Shown here: positions 33,398 to 43,027 of the stretch, piece by piece | How the letters are laid out: every line of letters starts with the position of its first letter | Position numbering within the stretch: position 1 is the first letter of the stretch | Assembly: GCF_006337125.1 (NCBI RefSeq) | Contig: NZ_CP040887.1 | Location: 1,612,001 to 1,676,000, forward strand | Direction: 5' to 3' | Length of the DNA: 64,000 bases | Source of the DNA: Serinicoccus chungangensis | Lineage (GTDB): Bacteria; Actinomycetota; Actinomycetes; Actinomycetales; Dermatophilaceae | Made by a program: the position numbers and the translations under genes | The notes under the pieces: model-generated | Database searches by the model: none | What the model saw: the letters and a program-made list of their open reading frames with translations, nothing else | What the model was told of the DNA's origin: nothing

Positions 33398-34951
33398 ATG
33401 GGCCAAGAGGTGAGTCACAGCGAGTTCACGCGGGAGCAGCGGCTGGCGTTCCGAGCCAAGGTCCGCGACGACCTCGACTGCTTCGAGCAGATGCTCGAGG
33501 GGAGCCGGTTCGACTTCACCCGCCCGCAGATGGGTCTGGAGATCGAGCTCAACCTCGTCGACGAGGAGTCGCTGGACCCGGCGCTGCGCAACCGTGAGGT
33601 GCTGGCCGACATCGGCGAGGGCGACTTCCAGACCGAGGTCGGGCGTTACAACATCGAGCTCAACGTGCCGCCGCGGCCGATGGCCGGCGACCAGGCCGTG
33701 CGGCTGGAGCGCTGGCTGTCCCAGTCGCTGCGGCGCGCCGGCGACGCGGCCCGCGGCCACGGCTGCCGGGTCGCCTCGGTGGGCGTCGTCCCCACCCTGC
33801 AGGCCGAGCTCTTCGACCAGCCGTGGCTCTCCGACGGGGTGCGCTACACCGCGCTCAACGACTCGCTCATCCGTGAGCGCGGCGAGGGCCTGGAGCTGGA
33901 GATCGAGGGGCCGACGGGGGAGCGCGTCGAGAGCTACCACGACACCATCGGGCCGCTCTCGGGATGCACCTCGGTGCAGCTGCACCAGCAGGTGACGCCG
34001 CTGGACTTCCCGGTCTACTGGAACGCCGCGACGGTCATCTCGAGCCTGCAGATCGCCGTCGGCGCCAACTCGCCCTACTTCTTCGGCAAGCGGCTGTGGG
34101 CCGAGACCCGCATCCCGCTCTTCACGCAGATGACCGACACCCGCTCGATCGAGCTCAAGCACCAGGGCGTGCGGCCGCGGGCCTACTTCGGGCGCACCTG
34201 GATCACCTCGATCTTCGACCTCTTCGAGGAGAACGTCCGGTCCTTCCCGGCGCTGCTGCCGGAGACCTCGGACGAGGACGCCAAGGCGGTGCTCGCGGCG
34301 GGCGGTGTCCCGCACCTGCTCGACCTCAAGCTGCACAACGGCACGGTATGGCGCTGGAACCGCCCGATCTACGACACCACCCAGGGCGTCCCCCACCTGC
34401 GGGTGGAGAACCGCGTGCTGCCCGCCGGGCCCACGGCCGTCGACACGGTCGCCAACGCCTGCTTCTACTACGGGCTGCTGGAGTCCTTCACGACCAGCGG
34501 TCGCCCGATCTGGACCAAGATGGCCTTCGCCGACGCCGACCGCAACTTCCGGGAGGCCGCCAAGCACGGCATCGCGGCGACCCAGGTCTGGCCCGGCGTC
34601 GGCACCCTGCCGGCCGTCGACCTCGTGGCGGACCACCTGCTCTCGGTCGCCGACGACGGTCTGGCGGCGCTGGGCCTGCGGCGCGAGGTCCGCAGCCACT
34701 ACCTCTCCGTCATCGAGGGCAGGTGTCGCGCCCGCACCAACGGGGCGAGCTGGCAGGTGGCGGTCACCGAGGCCTACGAGGCGGCCGGCTACTCCCGGCC
34801 GGAGGCCCTGCGGGCCATGTTCGGGCACTACCTCGACCACGCCGAGGAGAACACCCCGGTGCACACGTGGGAGGTGCCCGAGGTGCAGGCGCCCGCAGCC
34901 GCCGACGCCGACCGGGAAGGCGTGGCGCAGGTCACCGGGCGCTCGGCCTAG
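33398..34951 (+). CDS. GCS2-family carboxylate-amine ligase (glutamate-cysteine ligase-like)
   Basis: 517 residues. The N-terminal half has MGLEIELNLVDE near residue 48 and EVGRYNIELNVPP, the ATP/metal and substrate motifs of GCS2 enzymes; LQIAVGANSPYFFGKRLW and RENRVLPAGPT-like VENRVLPAGPTAVD follow. Actinobacteria use mycothiol instead of glutathione, so the product may be another gamma-glutamyl compound. The TAG stop shares four bases (CTAG) with the stop of the convergent phosphatase gene. Confidence 0.82.
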   Translation: MGQEVSHSEFTREQRLAFRAKVRDDLDCFEQMLEGSRFDFTRPQMGLEIELNLVDEESLDPALRNREVLADIGEGDFQTEVGRYNIELNVPPRPMAGDQAVRLERWLSQSLRRAGDAARGHGCRVASVGVVPTLQAELFDQPWLSDGVRYTALNDSLIRERGEGLELEIEGPTGERVESYHDTIGPLSGCTSVQLHQQVTPLDFPVYWNAATVISSLQIAVGANSPYFFGKRLWAETRIPLFTQMTDTRSIELKHQGVRPRAYFGRTWITSIFDLFEENVRSFPALLPETSDEDAKAVLAAGGVPHLLDLKLHNGTVWRWNRPIYDTTQGVPHLRVENRVLPAGPTAVDTVANACFYYGLLESFTTSGRPIWTKMAFADADRNFREAAKHGIAATQVWPGVGTLPAVDLVADHLLSVADDGLAALGLRREVRSHYLSVIEGRCRARTNGASWQVAVTEAYEAAGYSRPEALRAMFGHYLDHAEENTPVHTWEVPEVQAPAAADADREGVAQVTGRSA

Positions 34952-35571
34952 CGGTGGTTCCAGGCCTCCACCGTGGGCTGCTCGCGGTGGTGGCCGAGGA
35001 TGGCCACCGAGCCGACCTCGAAGGTGAGGTGCTGACCGAACCGCGGCGCCTGCCGCAGGTAGACGCTGGTGAGGATGCGCAACGCGTGCCCGTGGCCCAC
35101 GAGGGCGACGTCCCCGTCGAAGAGGTGGGGCCACACCCGCTCCAGCACGACGCTGGCGCGGCCGGCGACCTGCTCCACGGTCTCACCCGGGGTGTCGCCG
35201 GGGACGACCCCGTGGTGGAAGACGTTCCACCGGTAGCCCAGCTCCCGGCGGATGTCCGGGGTGCTGCGGCCCTCGTAGCCGCCGTAGTCCCACTCCTTGA
35301 GGTCCTCGTCGATCTCGTCGACCCGCAGGCCGGCCAGGTCGGCGGTGTGCCGGGCCCGCTGCAGCGGGGAGCAGCGCACGTGGGCGAAGGTCCGGCCGGC
35401 CAGGACCTTCTGCAGCCCGCTGGCGGCCTCCTCGCCCTCGGGCAGCAGCGGCAGGTCGGTGAGGCCGGTGTGCTGGCCGGAGCGCGACCACTCGGTCTCC
35501 CCGTGCCGGATGAGCACGAGGCGGTGCGGGGGGATGGCAGGGCCGGGGATCTCGCTGGTGGGGTCGTCCAT
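34948..35571 (-). CDS. histidine phosphatase (phosphoglycerate mutase family)
   Basis: 207 residues with the phosphohistidine motif LVLIRHGETEWS near residue 20 and the second histidine in LVGHGHALRI near 160; GRSTPDIRRELG in between. Similar to acid phosphatase/cofactor-dependent mutase-like enzymes; substrate unknown. Divergent from the OsmC gene with only 18 bases between starts, so the promoters overlap. Confidence 0.88.
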   Translation of the reverse strand: MDDPTSEIPGPAIPPHRLVLIRHGETEWSRSGQHTGLTDLPLLPEGEEAASGLQKVLAGRTFAHVRCSPLQRARHTADLAGLRVDEIDEDLKEWDYGGYEGRSTPDIRRELGYRWNVFHHGVVPGDTPGETVEQVAGRASVVLERVWPHLFDGDVALVGHGHALRILTSVYLRQAPRFGQHLTFEVGSVAILGHHREQPTVEAWNHR

Positions 35572-35589
35572 TCCTGGCACACTACCCAC

Positions 35590-36021
35590 ATGGCTGACGA
35601 CACCTACCGCTCCGTGTCCCTCACCCGCACCGGCCCCGGGCAGTTCGAGGCCGTGAACGCCCGCGGCGGGTCGATCCCCGTGGGGATGGGTGCCGGCGAG
35701 GACGGCACGGCGTTCTCCCCGGTGGAGCTGCTGCTCGTGGCGGTGGCCGGCTGCTCCGGCATCGACGTCGACCTGCTGACCTCCCGCAAGGCCGAGCCGC
35801 TGTCCTTCGAGGTCTCCGCCGGGGCCGAGAAGCTGCGGGACGAGGACGGCAACCACCTCGGCCCGGTGACGGTCACCGTGCAGGTCGCCTTCCCGGACGA
35901 CGCGGGCGGTCAGGAGGCGCGGGACCGGCTGCCGGACGCCGTCGCGAAGTCCCGGGACCGGCTGTGCACCGTCTCCCGCACGGTCGCCCTGCCGACGCAG
36001 GTCGACTTCGAGATCCGCTGA
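35590..36021 (+). CDS. OsmC/Ohr-family protein
   Basis: 143 residues, OsmC-like: SPVELLLVAVAGCSGIDV near residue 44 carries one of the redox cysteines and SRDRLCTVSRTV near 120 the other. These proteins reduce organic or fatty-acid hydroperoxides. A short promoter region is shared with the divergent phosphatase gene. Confidence 0.88.
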   Translation: MADDTYRSVSLTRTGPGQFEAVNARGGSIPVGMGAGEDGTAFSPVELLLVAVAGCSGIDVDLLTSRKAEPLSFEVSAGAEKLRDEDGNHLGPVTVTVQVAFPDDAGGQEARDRLPDAVAKSRDRLCTVSRTVALPTQVDFEIR

Positions 36022-36035
36022 GCCGCAGCACCGGT

Positions 36036-37316
36036 ATGCCGTCGGGGGGCCCGTCCCCGGGAGGGACGGGCGGCGCGGGCGGGGCCCTGCTGCGCACGCT
36101 CACCCTGCGGGACGCGGTCGTCGTCGGGCTGGGGGCCATGCTGGGCGCCGGCGTGTTCGCGGTGTGGGGTCCGGCCACGCGGGCCGCGGGCCCCGCCGTC
36201 CTGGTCGCGGTGCTGCTGGCCGGGGCGGTCGCCACCTGCAACGCGCTGTCCTCGGCGGCACTCGCGGCGCGCCACCCCGCGGCCGGGGGCGCCTACGTCT
36301 ACGGGCGCGAGCGGCTGGGTCCGCTCTGGGGCTACCTCGCCGGGTGGACGTTCGTCGTCGGCAAGACCGCCTCCTGCGCCGCCATGGCGATGACCGCCGC
36401 CGCCTACCTCGCGCCGGGCCGGGAGCGGACGGCCGCCGCCGTCTCCGTCGTCGTCGTCACGGCGCTCAACCTCGCCGGGGTGCAGCGCTCCGCGGGCGTG
36501 ACCCGGGTGGTCGTGGCGGTGGTGCTCGCCACCCTCGTGGGGGTCCTCGTCGCGGCCGGTCGACCCGGCGGGCCGGCGGAGGCGGGCGTCGAGCTCACCG
36601 CCGGGGACGACGTCCTCGGTCTGCTGCAGGGGGCCGCCCTCTTCTTCTTCGCCTTCGCCGGGTACGCCCGGGTCGCCACCCTCGGTGAGGAGGTGCGGGA
36701 CCCGGCGCGGACCATCCCTCGCGCGGTGGTCGTCTCGTTGGGCGTGGTCCTCGTGGTCTACCTGCTCCTGGCGGTCGGCCTGCTCCGCGGCCTCGGCGTC
36801 CCGGGGGTGGCGGGCTCCTCGGCGCCGGTGGCCGACCTCGCGGCGACGGCCCTCCCGGGGCCGGCGGAGGGCGTGGTGCGGGTCGTCGCCGGGCTCGCCG
36901 CGCTCGGTGCCCTGCTCAACCTGCTGCTGGGCATCTCGAGGACGACCGTGGCGATGGCCCGGGACGGCCACCTCCCCCGGACCCTGGCGGTCCTGTCCGG
37001 GCCGCGCCGGGTGCCGCGGGCCGCCGAGGTGGGCGTGGGCGCCGTGCTGCTCCTGGTGGTCCTGCTGGCGGACCTGCGCGGGGCCATCGCCTTCTCCAGC
37101 TTCGGGGTGCTGCTCTACTACGCGGTCGCCAACGCCAGCGCGCTGACGCTGCGGGGGGAGTGGGTCGGCGCCCCCTGGGTGCCCGCCCTCGGTCTCGCCG
37201 GGTGCCTGACGCTCGCCCTGGCGCTACCGGGACCCGCCGTCGGCGGTGGGCTGGCCGTCCTCGCCCTGGGACTGGTCGGCTACACCCTGACCCGGCGCCG
37301 GGACGCTGCGGGGTGA
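36036..37316 (+). CDS. APC-superfamily amino acid permease
   Basis: 426 residues, about 12 membrane helices. The TM1 unwound motif GLGAMLGAGVFAVWG near residue 32, AARHPAAGGAYVYGRERLG near 88 and FFFAFAGYARVATLGEEV on TM6 mark the amino-acid/polyamine/organocation fold. The ligand is unknown. It begins 14 bases after osmC. Its last 93 bases overlap the convergent DUF421 gene. Confidence 0.88.
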   Translation: MPSGGPSPGGTGGAGGALLRTLTLRDAVVVGLGAMLGAGVFAVWGPATRAAGPAVLVAVLLAGAVATCNALSSAALAARHPAAGGAYVYGRERLGPLWGYLAGWTFVVGKTASCAAMAMTAAAYLAPGRERTAAAVSVVVVTALNLAGVQRSAGVTRVVVAVVLATLVGVLVAAGRPGGPAEAGVELTAGDDVLGLLQGAALFFFAFAGYARVATLGEEVRDPARTIPRAVVVSLGVVLVVYLLLAVGLLRGLGVPGVAGSSAPVADLAATALPGPAEGVVRVVAGLAALGALLNLLLGISRTTVAMARDGHLPRTLAVLSGPRRVPRAAEVGVGAVLLLVVLLADLRGAIAFSSFGVLLYYAVANASALTLRGEWVGAPWVPALGLAGCLTLALALPGPAVGGGLAVLALGLVGYTLTRRRDAAG

Positions 37317-37943
37317 GGAGCCGGGCGTCGGCTCCGAGGGGTGGGCGGCCCGCGGCTGCTCGGCGTGGCCGGTGTGCAGGTGCCCGGCGTCGCGCAGGTG
37401 CTCCTGCACCCGGTGCGCGCCCTTGACCCCGAGCAGGGCGCGCGGGTGGATCGGCTGACCGGCCCGCACGACGGAGATCTGCCCGTTCGGCTCCAGGACC
37501 ACGAGAGCCACCTGCGTGAGGTGGCTGACGCCGGCCTGGCGCAGGGCGCTCCACAGCATGGGCGTCGTCAGCCCGTAGGTCCGCATCGTGTCGTTCTGCA
37601 CCTTGCCCGCCACCACGAGGACGGCCGCCCGGGCGCGCGACTGCCCGTCCAGCTGCGGCAGCGGCAGCCGCCGCAGGTTGCGGAAGAGCACCTCCAGGGT
37701 GGCCAGCGTGCCGAGCGCGATCAGGCCTCCGGTCAGGGTCGGCACGTGGCCCATCGTGGACCGGCCGACGATGGCGCCGAGCACGGTGACGATGGCCAGG
37801 TCGAGGCTGCGCGGGCTGGAGTAGAGGCGCTGGCCCCACAGCCGCAGCACCGCGCCGAAGACGAAGTAGATGGTGACCGTGCTGAGCACCACGGCGATCG
37901 CCCCGGCAGGGGTGATCCCGATGTAGTGCCACAGGTCACGCAT
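37224..37943 (-). CDS. DUF421 (YetF-like) membrane protein
   Basis: 239 residues: two to three N-terminal helices and the cytoplasmic DUF421 domain (RSLDLAIVTVLGAIVGRSTMG, LTTPMLWSALRQAGVSHLTQVALVVLEPNGQISV). The C-terminal ~45 residues are Pro/Ser/Gly-rich and are read antisense to the end of the permease gene. Function unknown. Confidence 0.82.
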   Translation of the reverse strand: MRDLWHYIGITPAGAIAVVLSTVTIYFVFGAVLRLWGQRLYSSPRSLDLAIVTVLGAIVGRSTMGHVPTLTGGLIALGTLATLEVLFRNLRRLPLPQLDGQSRARAAVLVVAGKVQNDTMRTYGLTTPMLWSALRQAGVSHLTQVALVVLEPNGQISVVRAGQPIHPRALLGVKGAHRVQEHLRDAGHLHTGHAEQPRAAHPSEPTPGSSPRSVPAPGQGVADQSQGEDGQPTADGGSR

Positions 37944-38014
37944 GGCCCCATGGTGGCAGACCGCCCCCGACAAACCGCTTGGGGCCGGTCGGTGCCGTCG
38001 GGCAGGCTAGGACC

Positions 38015-39004
38015 ATGGACGAGGACATGGCGCCGGGCACGGCATACCGCTGGAGCAGGCTGGGCGAGCAGGACGTGACGGCGTGGGCCGAGCTGGTCAA
38101 CCACCTGGCCGTGGCCGACGGGACCGAGGAGTTCCTCTCCGCCGAGGACCTGGCCGAGGAGCTGCGCACCCCCGGGCACGACCCCGCGCAGGACTCCTGG
38201 GCGGTCTGGCAGGGTGACGCCATGGTCGGCTACGGCGTCGCCCTCGTCCCGCCGACGACCGACCACGAGGGCCAGGCCCGGGGCTACCTCGGCGGGGGCG
38301 TGCACGCCGACCACCGGGGGCGCGGCCTGGGCACCGCGCTGCTGGACCGGCTCGAGCCGCGGGCCGTCGAGCTGCTGGCGCAGCGTCACGCCGGGGTGCC
38401 CGGCTACCTCTCCGCGGGTGGCGGGCGGCAGGGGTCCGCCGCGCAGGAGCTCCTCTCCGACCGGGGGTATGCCGTGGTGCGCTGGTTCAACCTGCTGACG
38501 CGCCCGGTGGCCGACGGCCCGGTGGTCCGGGAGGTCGAGGGTGTCGAGCTCCGCTCGCCGCGGCCGGAGGACGAGGAGGCCGTGCGCCTGGCCCACAACG
38601 CGGCGTTCCGCGACCACTGGGGCTCCGGTCCGCAGTCGGCCGAGCTCTGGCACGAGCACTGGTCCTCGCGCAGCGCCCGTCCCGCGGTGTCCACCCTCGC
38701 CTGGGCCGTCGACGGGGAGCTGGCCGGCCAGGTCGTCGCCTACGTCATGGTCGGCCAGTGGGTGGACCGGGAGGCCTACGTCACCATCCTCGGCACGGTT
38801 CCCGAGGCTCGTGGGCGTGGTGTCGCCGCGGCGGCCCTGGCCCGGACCATCGCGGAGGCGGAGCGCAGCGGCGACCTGGACGTCATCGAGCTCGACGTGG
38901 ACTCGGCCAGCCTCACCGGGGCGACCCGGCTCTACGAGCGCCTGGGCTTCGTGCACAAGCACGCCACCTGTGCGATGCGCCGACCGCTGCCGCGCTCGTC
39001 CTAG
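38015..39004 (+). CDS. tandem GNAT acetyltransferase
   Basis: 329 residues with two GNAT domains: GGVHADHRGRGLGTALLDRL near residue 92 and GTVPEARGRGVAAAALART near 262, each with the acetyl-CoA loop R/QxxGxG/A. The two-domain layout recalls mycothiol synthase MshD, but motifs outside the CoA loops are not distinctive, so the substrate is left open. Followed after nine bases by a hydrolase gene. Confidence 0.85.
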   Translation: MDEDMAPGTAYRWSRLGEQDVTAWAELVNHLAVADGTEEFLSAEDLAEELRTPGHDPAQDSWAVWQGDAMVGYGVALVPPTTDHEGQARGYLGGGVHADHRGRGLGTALLDRLEPRAVELLAQRHAGVPGYLSAGGGRQGSAAQELLSDRGYAVVRWFNLLTRPVADGPVVREVEGVELRSPRPEDEEAVRLAHNAAFRDHWGSGPQSAELWHEHWSSRSARPAVSTLAWAVDGELAGQVVAYVMVGQWVDREAYVTILGTVPEARGRGVAAAALARTIAEAERSGDLDVIELDVDSASLTGATRLYERLGFVHKHATCAMRRPLPRSS

Positions 39005-39013
39005 GCTGGTCGG

Positions 39014-39826
39014 GTGACCTCCGCACCCGACGCCGCCACCGGACCCCTCGCCCAGACCGTCGTCGGCGACGGCGGACCGACCGTGGTCTTCTGCCACGGT
39101 CTGCTGGGTCGCGGCCGCAACTTCACCGGCATCGCCAAGGCGCTGCAGCCGGACTTCCGCTGCGTCCTGCTCGACATGCCCGACCACGGACGCTCGCCGT
39201 GGACCGAGCGCATCGACTACTCGACCGCGGCCGAGCTGCTCGTCGAGCAGCTGCAGGTGCTCGCGACCGACGGGCCGGTGCACCTCGTCGGCCACTCGAT
39301 GGGCGGCAAGACCGCCATGACCGCCGCCCTGCGCGCCCCCGAGCTGGTCGACCGGCTGGTGGTCGTCGACGTCAGCCCCACCGGCGCGGGGGAGGTGGGG
39401 GAGTTCGAGCACCTCATCTCCTCCCTGCTCGCCATCGACCTCGACGCGATCACCTCGCACGGCCAGGCCGACGCCGAGCTGGCCGGTGCCGTCGACTCGC
39501 GGATGCTGCGCGGCTTCCTGCTGCAGAACCTGCGGCGCGACCCCGAGACGCACGCCTTCGGCTGGCAGCCCCACCTCGAGGTGCTCCTGCGCGACCTCGC
39601 CAGCATCACCGGAGACGTCCCGCACGGGGGGCGGACCTTCACCGGGCCGGTGCTCTGGGTCGGCGGCAGCGAGTCCGGCTACATCACCCCGGAGCAGGAG
39701 GGCCCGATGCGGGCGCTCTTCCCGCGCACCGTCCAGGTCACCATCAAGGGTGCCGGGCACTGGGTGCACTCGGAGCAGCCGGAGGCGTTCACCGCCACGT
39801 TGCGCCACTTCCTGCGGGCCGCCTGA
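39014..39826 (+). CDS. alpha/beta-fold hydrolase
   Basis: 270 residues. FCHGLLGRGRNF near residue 26 (oxyanion hole), nucleophile elbow VGHSMGGKTAM near 95, and the C-terminal histidine in KGAGHWVHSEQPEAF. Similar to YbfF-type esterases. Leaderless: TAGGCT at 39,002-39,007 overlaps the upstream stop and lies six bases before GTG. Confidence 0.88.
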   Translation: MTSAPDAATGPLAQTVVGDGGPTVVFCHGLLGRGRNFTGIAKALQPDFRCVLLDMPDHGRSPWTERIDYSTAAELLVEQLQVLATDGPVHLVGHSMGGKTAMTAALRAPELVDRLVVVDVSPTGAGEVGEFEHLISSLLAIDLDAITSHGQADAELAGAVDSRMLRGFLLQNLRRDPETHAFGWQPHLEVLLRDLASITGDVPHGGRTFTGPVLWVGGSESGYITPEQEGPMRALFPRTVQVTIKGAGHWVHSEQPEAFTATLRHFLRAA

Positions 39827-39903
39827 CACCACCGGGGGTCCGCGGCCGACCTCGGCGGCCCCGACCCCTGTCTCCCGAGCCGTCAGGTGGCTACAGTCGG
39901 ACG

Positions 39904-40524
39904 ATGGCACGCTTCCTCGACATCCACCCGGTCGACCCGCAGCCCCGGCTCATCCGGCAGGTGGCGGAGGTGCTCACCGAGGGAGGTCTCGTGGCCTTCC
40001 CCACCGACGCCTGCTACAGCCTGGGTGCGCGACTGGACGACCCGGCCGCCAAGGCCCGCATCGTCAGCATCCGCCAGCTCGACGACCGCCACCACTTCAC
40101 CCTCATGTGCGCCGACTTCTCCCAGCTCGGGCAGTTCGTGCAGCTCGACACCGCGGTCTTCCGCACCGTCAAGGCCGCCACCCCCGGGTGCTACACCTTC
40201 ATCCTGCCGGCGACCAAGGAGGTGCCGCGACGCCTGCTGCACCCCAAGAAGAAGACGGTCGGCGTCCGCATCCCGGCCGACCCGATCTGTCGCCACCTGC
40301 TCTCGGAGATGGGGGAGCCGCTGCTGACGAGCACCCTGCTCATGCCGGGTGAGGAGGAGCCGCTGGGCTACGGCTGGGAGGTCAAGGAGCGCCTGGACCA
40401 CCAGGTGGAGGTCGTCGTCGACGGCGACCAGACGGGGTGCGAGCCGACGACCGTGGTCGACCTCTCCGAGGGCTACGCCGAGGTCCTGCGGGTGGGATCG
40501 GGGGACCCCACGCCCTTCCGGTGA
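39904..40524 (+). CDS. yciO: YciO-type Sua5/YrdC domain protein
   Basis: 206 residues matching YciO along its length: VAFPTDACYSLGARLDD near residue 30, IRQLDDRHHFTLMC near 57, PGCYTFILPATKEVPRRLL near 98 and CEPTTVVDLSEG near 180. YrdC/Sua5 paralogue; YciO has weak or no threonylcarbamoyl-AMP synthase activity, so TsaC duty is not assumed. Leaderless: TACAGT at 39,892-39,897 ends six bases before ATG. Confidence 0.88.
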   Translation: MARFLDIHPVDPQPRLIRQVAEVLTEGGLVAFPTDACYSLGARLDDPAAKARIVSIRQLDDRHHFTLMCADFSQLGQFVQLDTAVFRTVKAATPGCYTFILPATKEVPRRLLHPKKKTVGVRIPADPICRHLLSEMGEPLLTSTLLMPGEEEPLGYGWEVKERLDHQVEVVVDGDQTGCEPTTVVDLSEGYAEVLRVGSGDPTPFR

Positions 40525-40574
40525 CTCCGGTGCCGTCGGACCAGGCCCGCGCACGGGACCGTGGGCGGCGGGTC

Positions 40575-40919
<345 letters not shown>

Positions 40920-40935
40920 TCAGCAAGGAGCACCG

Positions 40936-42297
40936 ATGACCACCACCACGGTTCTGCCGATCGAGACCTCCTCCCTCGGTGACCGCAGCTATCTCGTGCA
41001 CGACGGCGAGGTGGCTTTCGTCGTCGACCCGCAGCGCGACATCGACCGTGTCCTGGCCCTCGCCGCGCAGGAGGGGGTCCGGATCACCCACGTCTTCGAG
41101 ACGCACATCCACAACGACTACGTGACGGGTGGCTACCAGCTCGCCCGGGAGACGGGCGCCCGCTACCACGTCAACGCGGACGACCCGGTCGGCTTCGAGC
41201 GCGCGGCCATCAGCGACGGCGACGTGGTCGAGGTCTCCCCGACGCTGCGGGTCCGGGCCATCCACACCCCCGGGCACACCTTCACCCACCTGTCCTACGC
41301 CCTGGAGGGCGAGGACCCCTACGTCTTCACCGGCGGCTCGCTGCTGTTCGGCTCCACCGGCCGGCCGGACCTGCTGGGGGAGGATCACGCGGAGACCCTG
41401 GCGCGGCACCAGCACGCCTCGGCGCACCGCCTGGCCCGTGAGCTCCCCGAGCAGGCCCAGGTCATGCCCACGCACGGCTTCGGGTCCTTCTGCTCGGCCA
41501 CCCAGGCCGAGGGCGACGCCTCGACCATCGGCCAGGAGCTGACCCAGAACCCCGTGCTGCGCCAGGACGTGGAGGACTACGTCCGGGAGGTCCTCGACGG
41601 CCTCGACCTCTACCCCGCCTACTACGCCCACATGGGCCCGGCCAACGCCAAGGGCCCGGAGGAGATCAGCCTCGAGCTGCCCGAGCGGGCCGACAAGAAC
41701 GTGCTCCGGGAGCGCCTCGAGGCGGGGGAGTGGGTCGTCGACCTGCGCCACCGCCGGGCCTTCTCCGCGGGCCACGTCCCGGGGACGCTCAACATCGGGC
41801 TCGACGGACAGTTCTCCACCTGGCTCGGGTGGATGATCCCCTGGGGCACCCCGCTCACCCTGCTCGGTGAGGACCCGGAGCAGGTGAGCCAGGCCCAGCG
41901 CGAGCTGGTCCGGATCGGCATTGACGAGCTGGCCGGGCAGAGCACCGGCGCACCCGAGGACTGGACCGACGCCCCGCTGGCCACCCTGCGGCAGGCGAGC
42001 TTCGCCGACCTCGCCCAGGTGCGCCACCACCGCCCGGTCTGCGTGCTCGACGTCCGCAACCCGCACGAGTACGCCGCCGGGCACGTCGACGGAGCGCTGA
42101 ACATCCCCCTGGGCCAGCTCGCCCGGCGGGTCGCGGAGGTGCCGGAGGGCGAGGTCTGGGTCCACTGCGCGGGCGGGTACCGTGCCTCCGTGGGCGCCTC
42201 CGTCGTCTCCGCCGCCGGGCGCGACGCGGTGGCGGTCGACGACAGCTTCGACCAGGCCCGCTCGTGCGGGCTGCCGGTCGTCGGCGCGGACGCCTGA
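40936..42297 (+). CDS. persulfide dioxygenase-rhodanese fusion (CstB-like)
   Basis: 453 residues. N-terminal metallo-beta-lactamase domain with FETHIHNDYVTGG near residue 54, HTPGHTFTHLSY near 112 and a MPTHGFGSFC segment, as in ETHE1/Blh-type persulfide dioxygenases. Then come a rhodanese domain without catalytic cysteine (about 262-350) and an active one with VHCAGGYRAS near 410. Such enzymes oxidise persulfide to sulfite and make thiosulfate. AAGGAG precedes ATG 40,936. The adjacent CstR-type repressor and operators support sulfide/persulfide detoxification. Confidence 0.9.
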   Translation: MTTTTVLPIETSSLGDRSYLVHDGEVAFVVDPQRDIDRVLALAAQEGVRITHVFETHIHNDYVTGGYQLARETGARYHVNADDPVGFERAAISDGDVVEVSPTLRVRAIHTPGHTFTHLSYALEGEDPYVFTGGSLLFGSTGRPDLLGEDHAETLARHQHASAHRLARELPEQAQVMPTHGFGSFCSATQAEGDASTIGQELTQNPVLRQDVEDYVREVLDGLDLYPAYYAHMGPANAKGPEEISLELPERADKNVLRERLEAGEWVVDLRHRRAFSAGHVPGTLNIGLDGQFSTWLGWMIPWGTPLTLLGEDPEQVSQAQRELVRIGIDELAGQSTGAPEDWTDAPLATLRQASFADLAQVRHHRPVCVLDVRNPHEYAAGHVDGALNIPLGQLARRVAEVPEGEVWVHCAGGYRASVGASVVSAAGRDAVAVDDSFDQARSCGLPVVGADA

Positions 42298-42325
42298 GCC
42301 TCCGCGGCCGCCGCCGTCCCCTGCC

Positions 42326-42370
42326 ACATCCCTGAACCCCACATCCCTGAACCCCACATCCCTGAACCCC
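42326..42370 (+). repeat. 15-bp tandem repeat, three copies
   Basis: ACATCCCTGAACCCC three times, exact, in the gap between the fusion gene and the membrane rhodanese. It ends just before CACGAGGAGAG, the next gene's ribosome site. The unusually A/C-rich strand is unlike neighbouring coding DNA. Confidence 0.92.
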
Positions 42371-42393
42371 ACCCCCCTCACGAGGAGAGTCCC

Positions 42394-42996
42394 ATGAGCA
42401 GTGCGCCCACGCGCACCACCACCCACCCCGTCGAGATCAGCGCGGGCGCGCTGCGCACGTGGCTGGCCGGTGACGCCGCCCCGCGTGTCCTCGACGTGCG
42501 CACGCCGGGCGAGTACGCCGCCGGGCACGTGCCCGGGTCCTACAACATCCCGCTGGCCACGCTGACCGAGCACGCGCGCTCGGTCGCCGACCACCTCGAT
42601 CAGGACGTCGTGCTCGTCTGCCGGTCCGGGGCCCGCGCCGGCGTCGCCGCCCAGGCGTTGGCGGGCACCGGTGGCACCGGGATGCACGTGCTCTCCGGGG
42701 GCATGCAGGCCTGGTCCGGCGCCGGCGGCGAGGTCCGCGAGACCTCAGGTCCGTGGGAGCTGGAGCGGCAGGTGCGCCTGGTCGCCGGAGGCATCGTGCT
42801 GACGTCGGTCCTCGCGAGCACCGTGGTGCCGGGCGCGAAGTGGGTGGCCGCGGGGATCGGCGGCGGGCTGACGTTCGCGGCGCTCAGCAACACCTGCGCC
42901 ATGGCGCAGGGGCTCATGCAGATGCCGTGGAACCGCGGCAGCGCCGGTCAGCTCCAGGAGGCCCTGAGCGGTCTCGCCGGGCGGTCTCGGGGCTGA
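42394..42996 (+). CDS. rhodanese domain protein with DUF2892 membrane tail
   Basis: 200 residues: a rhodanese domain (VLDVRTPGEYAAGHVPGSYN near 30; active-site loop LVCRSGARAG with Cys near 75), then DUF2892 with two membrane helices (RLVAGGIVLTSVLAS; VAAGIGGGLTFAALSNTCAM). Likely moves sulfane sulfur at the membrane together with the fusion enzyme in the same operon. GAGGAGAG precedes ATG 42,394. Confidence 0.9.
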   Translation: MSSAPTRTTTHPVEISAGALRTWLAGDAAPRVLDVRTPGEYAAGHVPGSYNIPLATLTEHARSVADHLDQDVVLVCRSGARAGVAAQALAGTGGTGMHVLSGGMQAWSGAGGEVRETSGPWELERQVRLVAGGIVLTSVLASTVVPGAKWVAAGIGGGLTFAALSNTCAMAQGLMQMPWNRGSAGQLQEALSGLAGRSRG

Positions 42997-43027
42997 GCGG
43001 TCCGGGGCCGACGGCGCACCGGGAGGC

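Noticed and set aside
39904..40524. Essential threonylcarbamoyl-AMP synthase (tsaC/sua5)
   Set aside because: Sequence follows YciO over its full length; the true TsaC is probably elsewhere.
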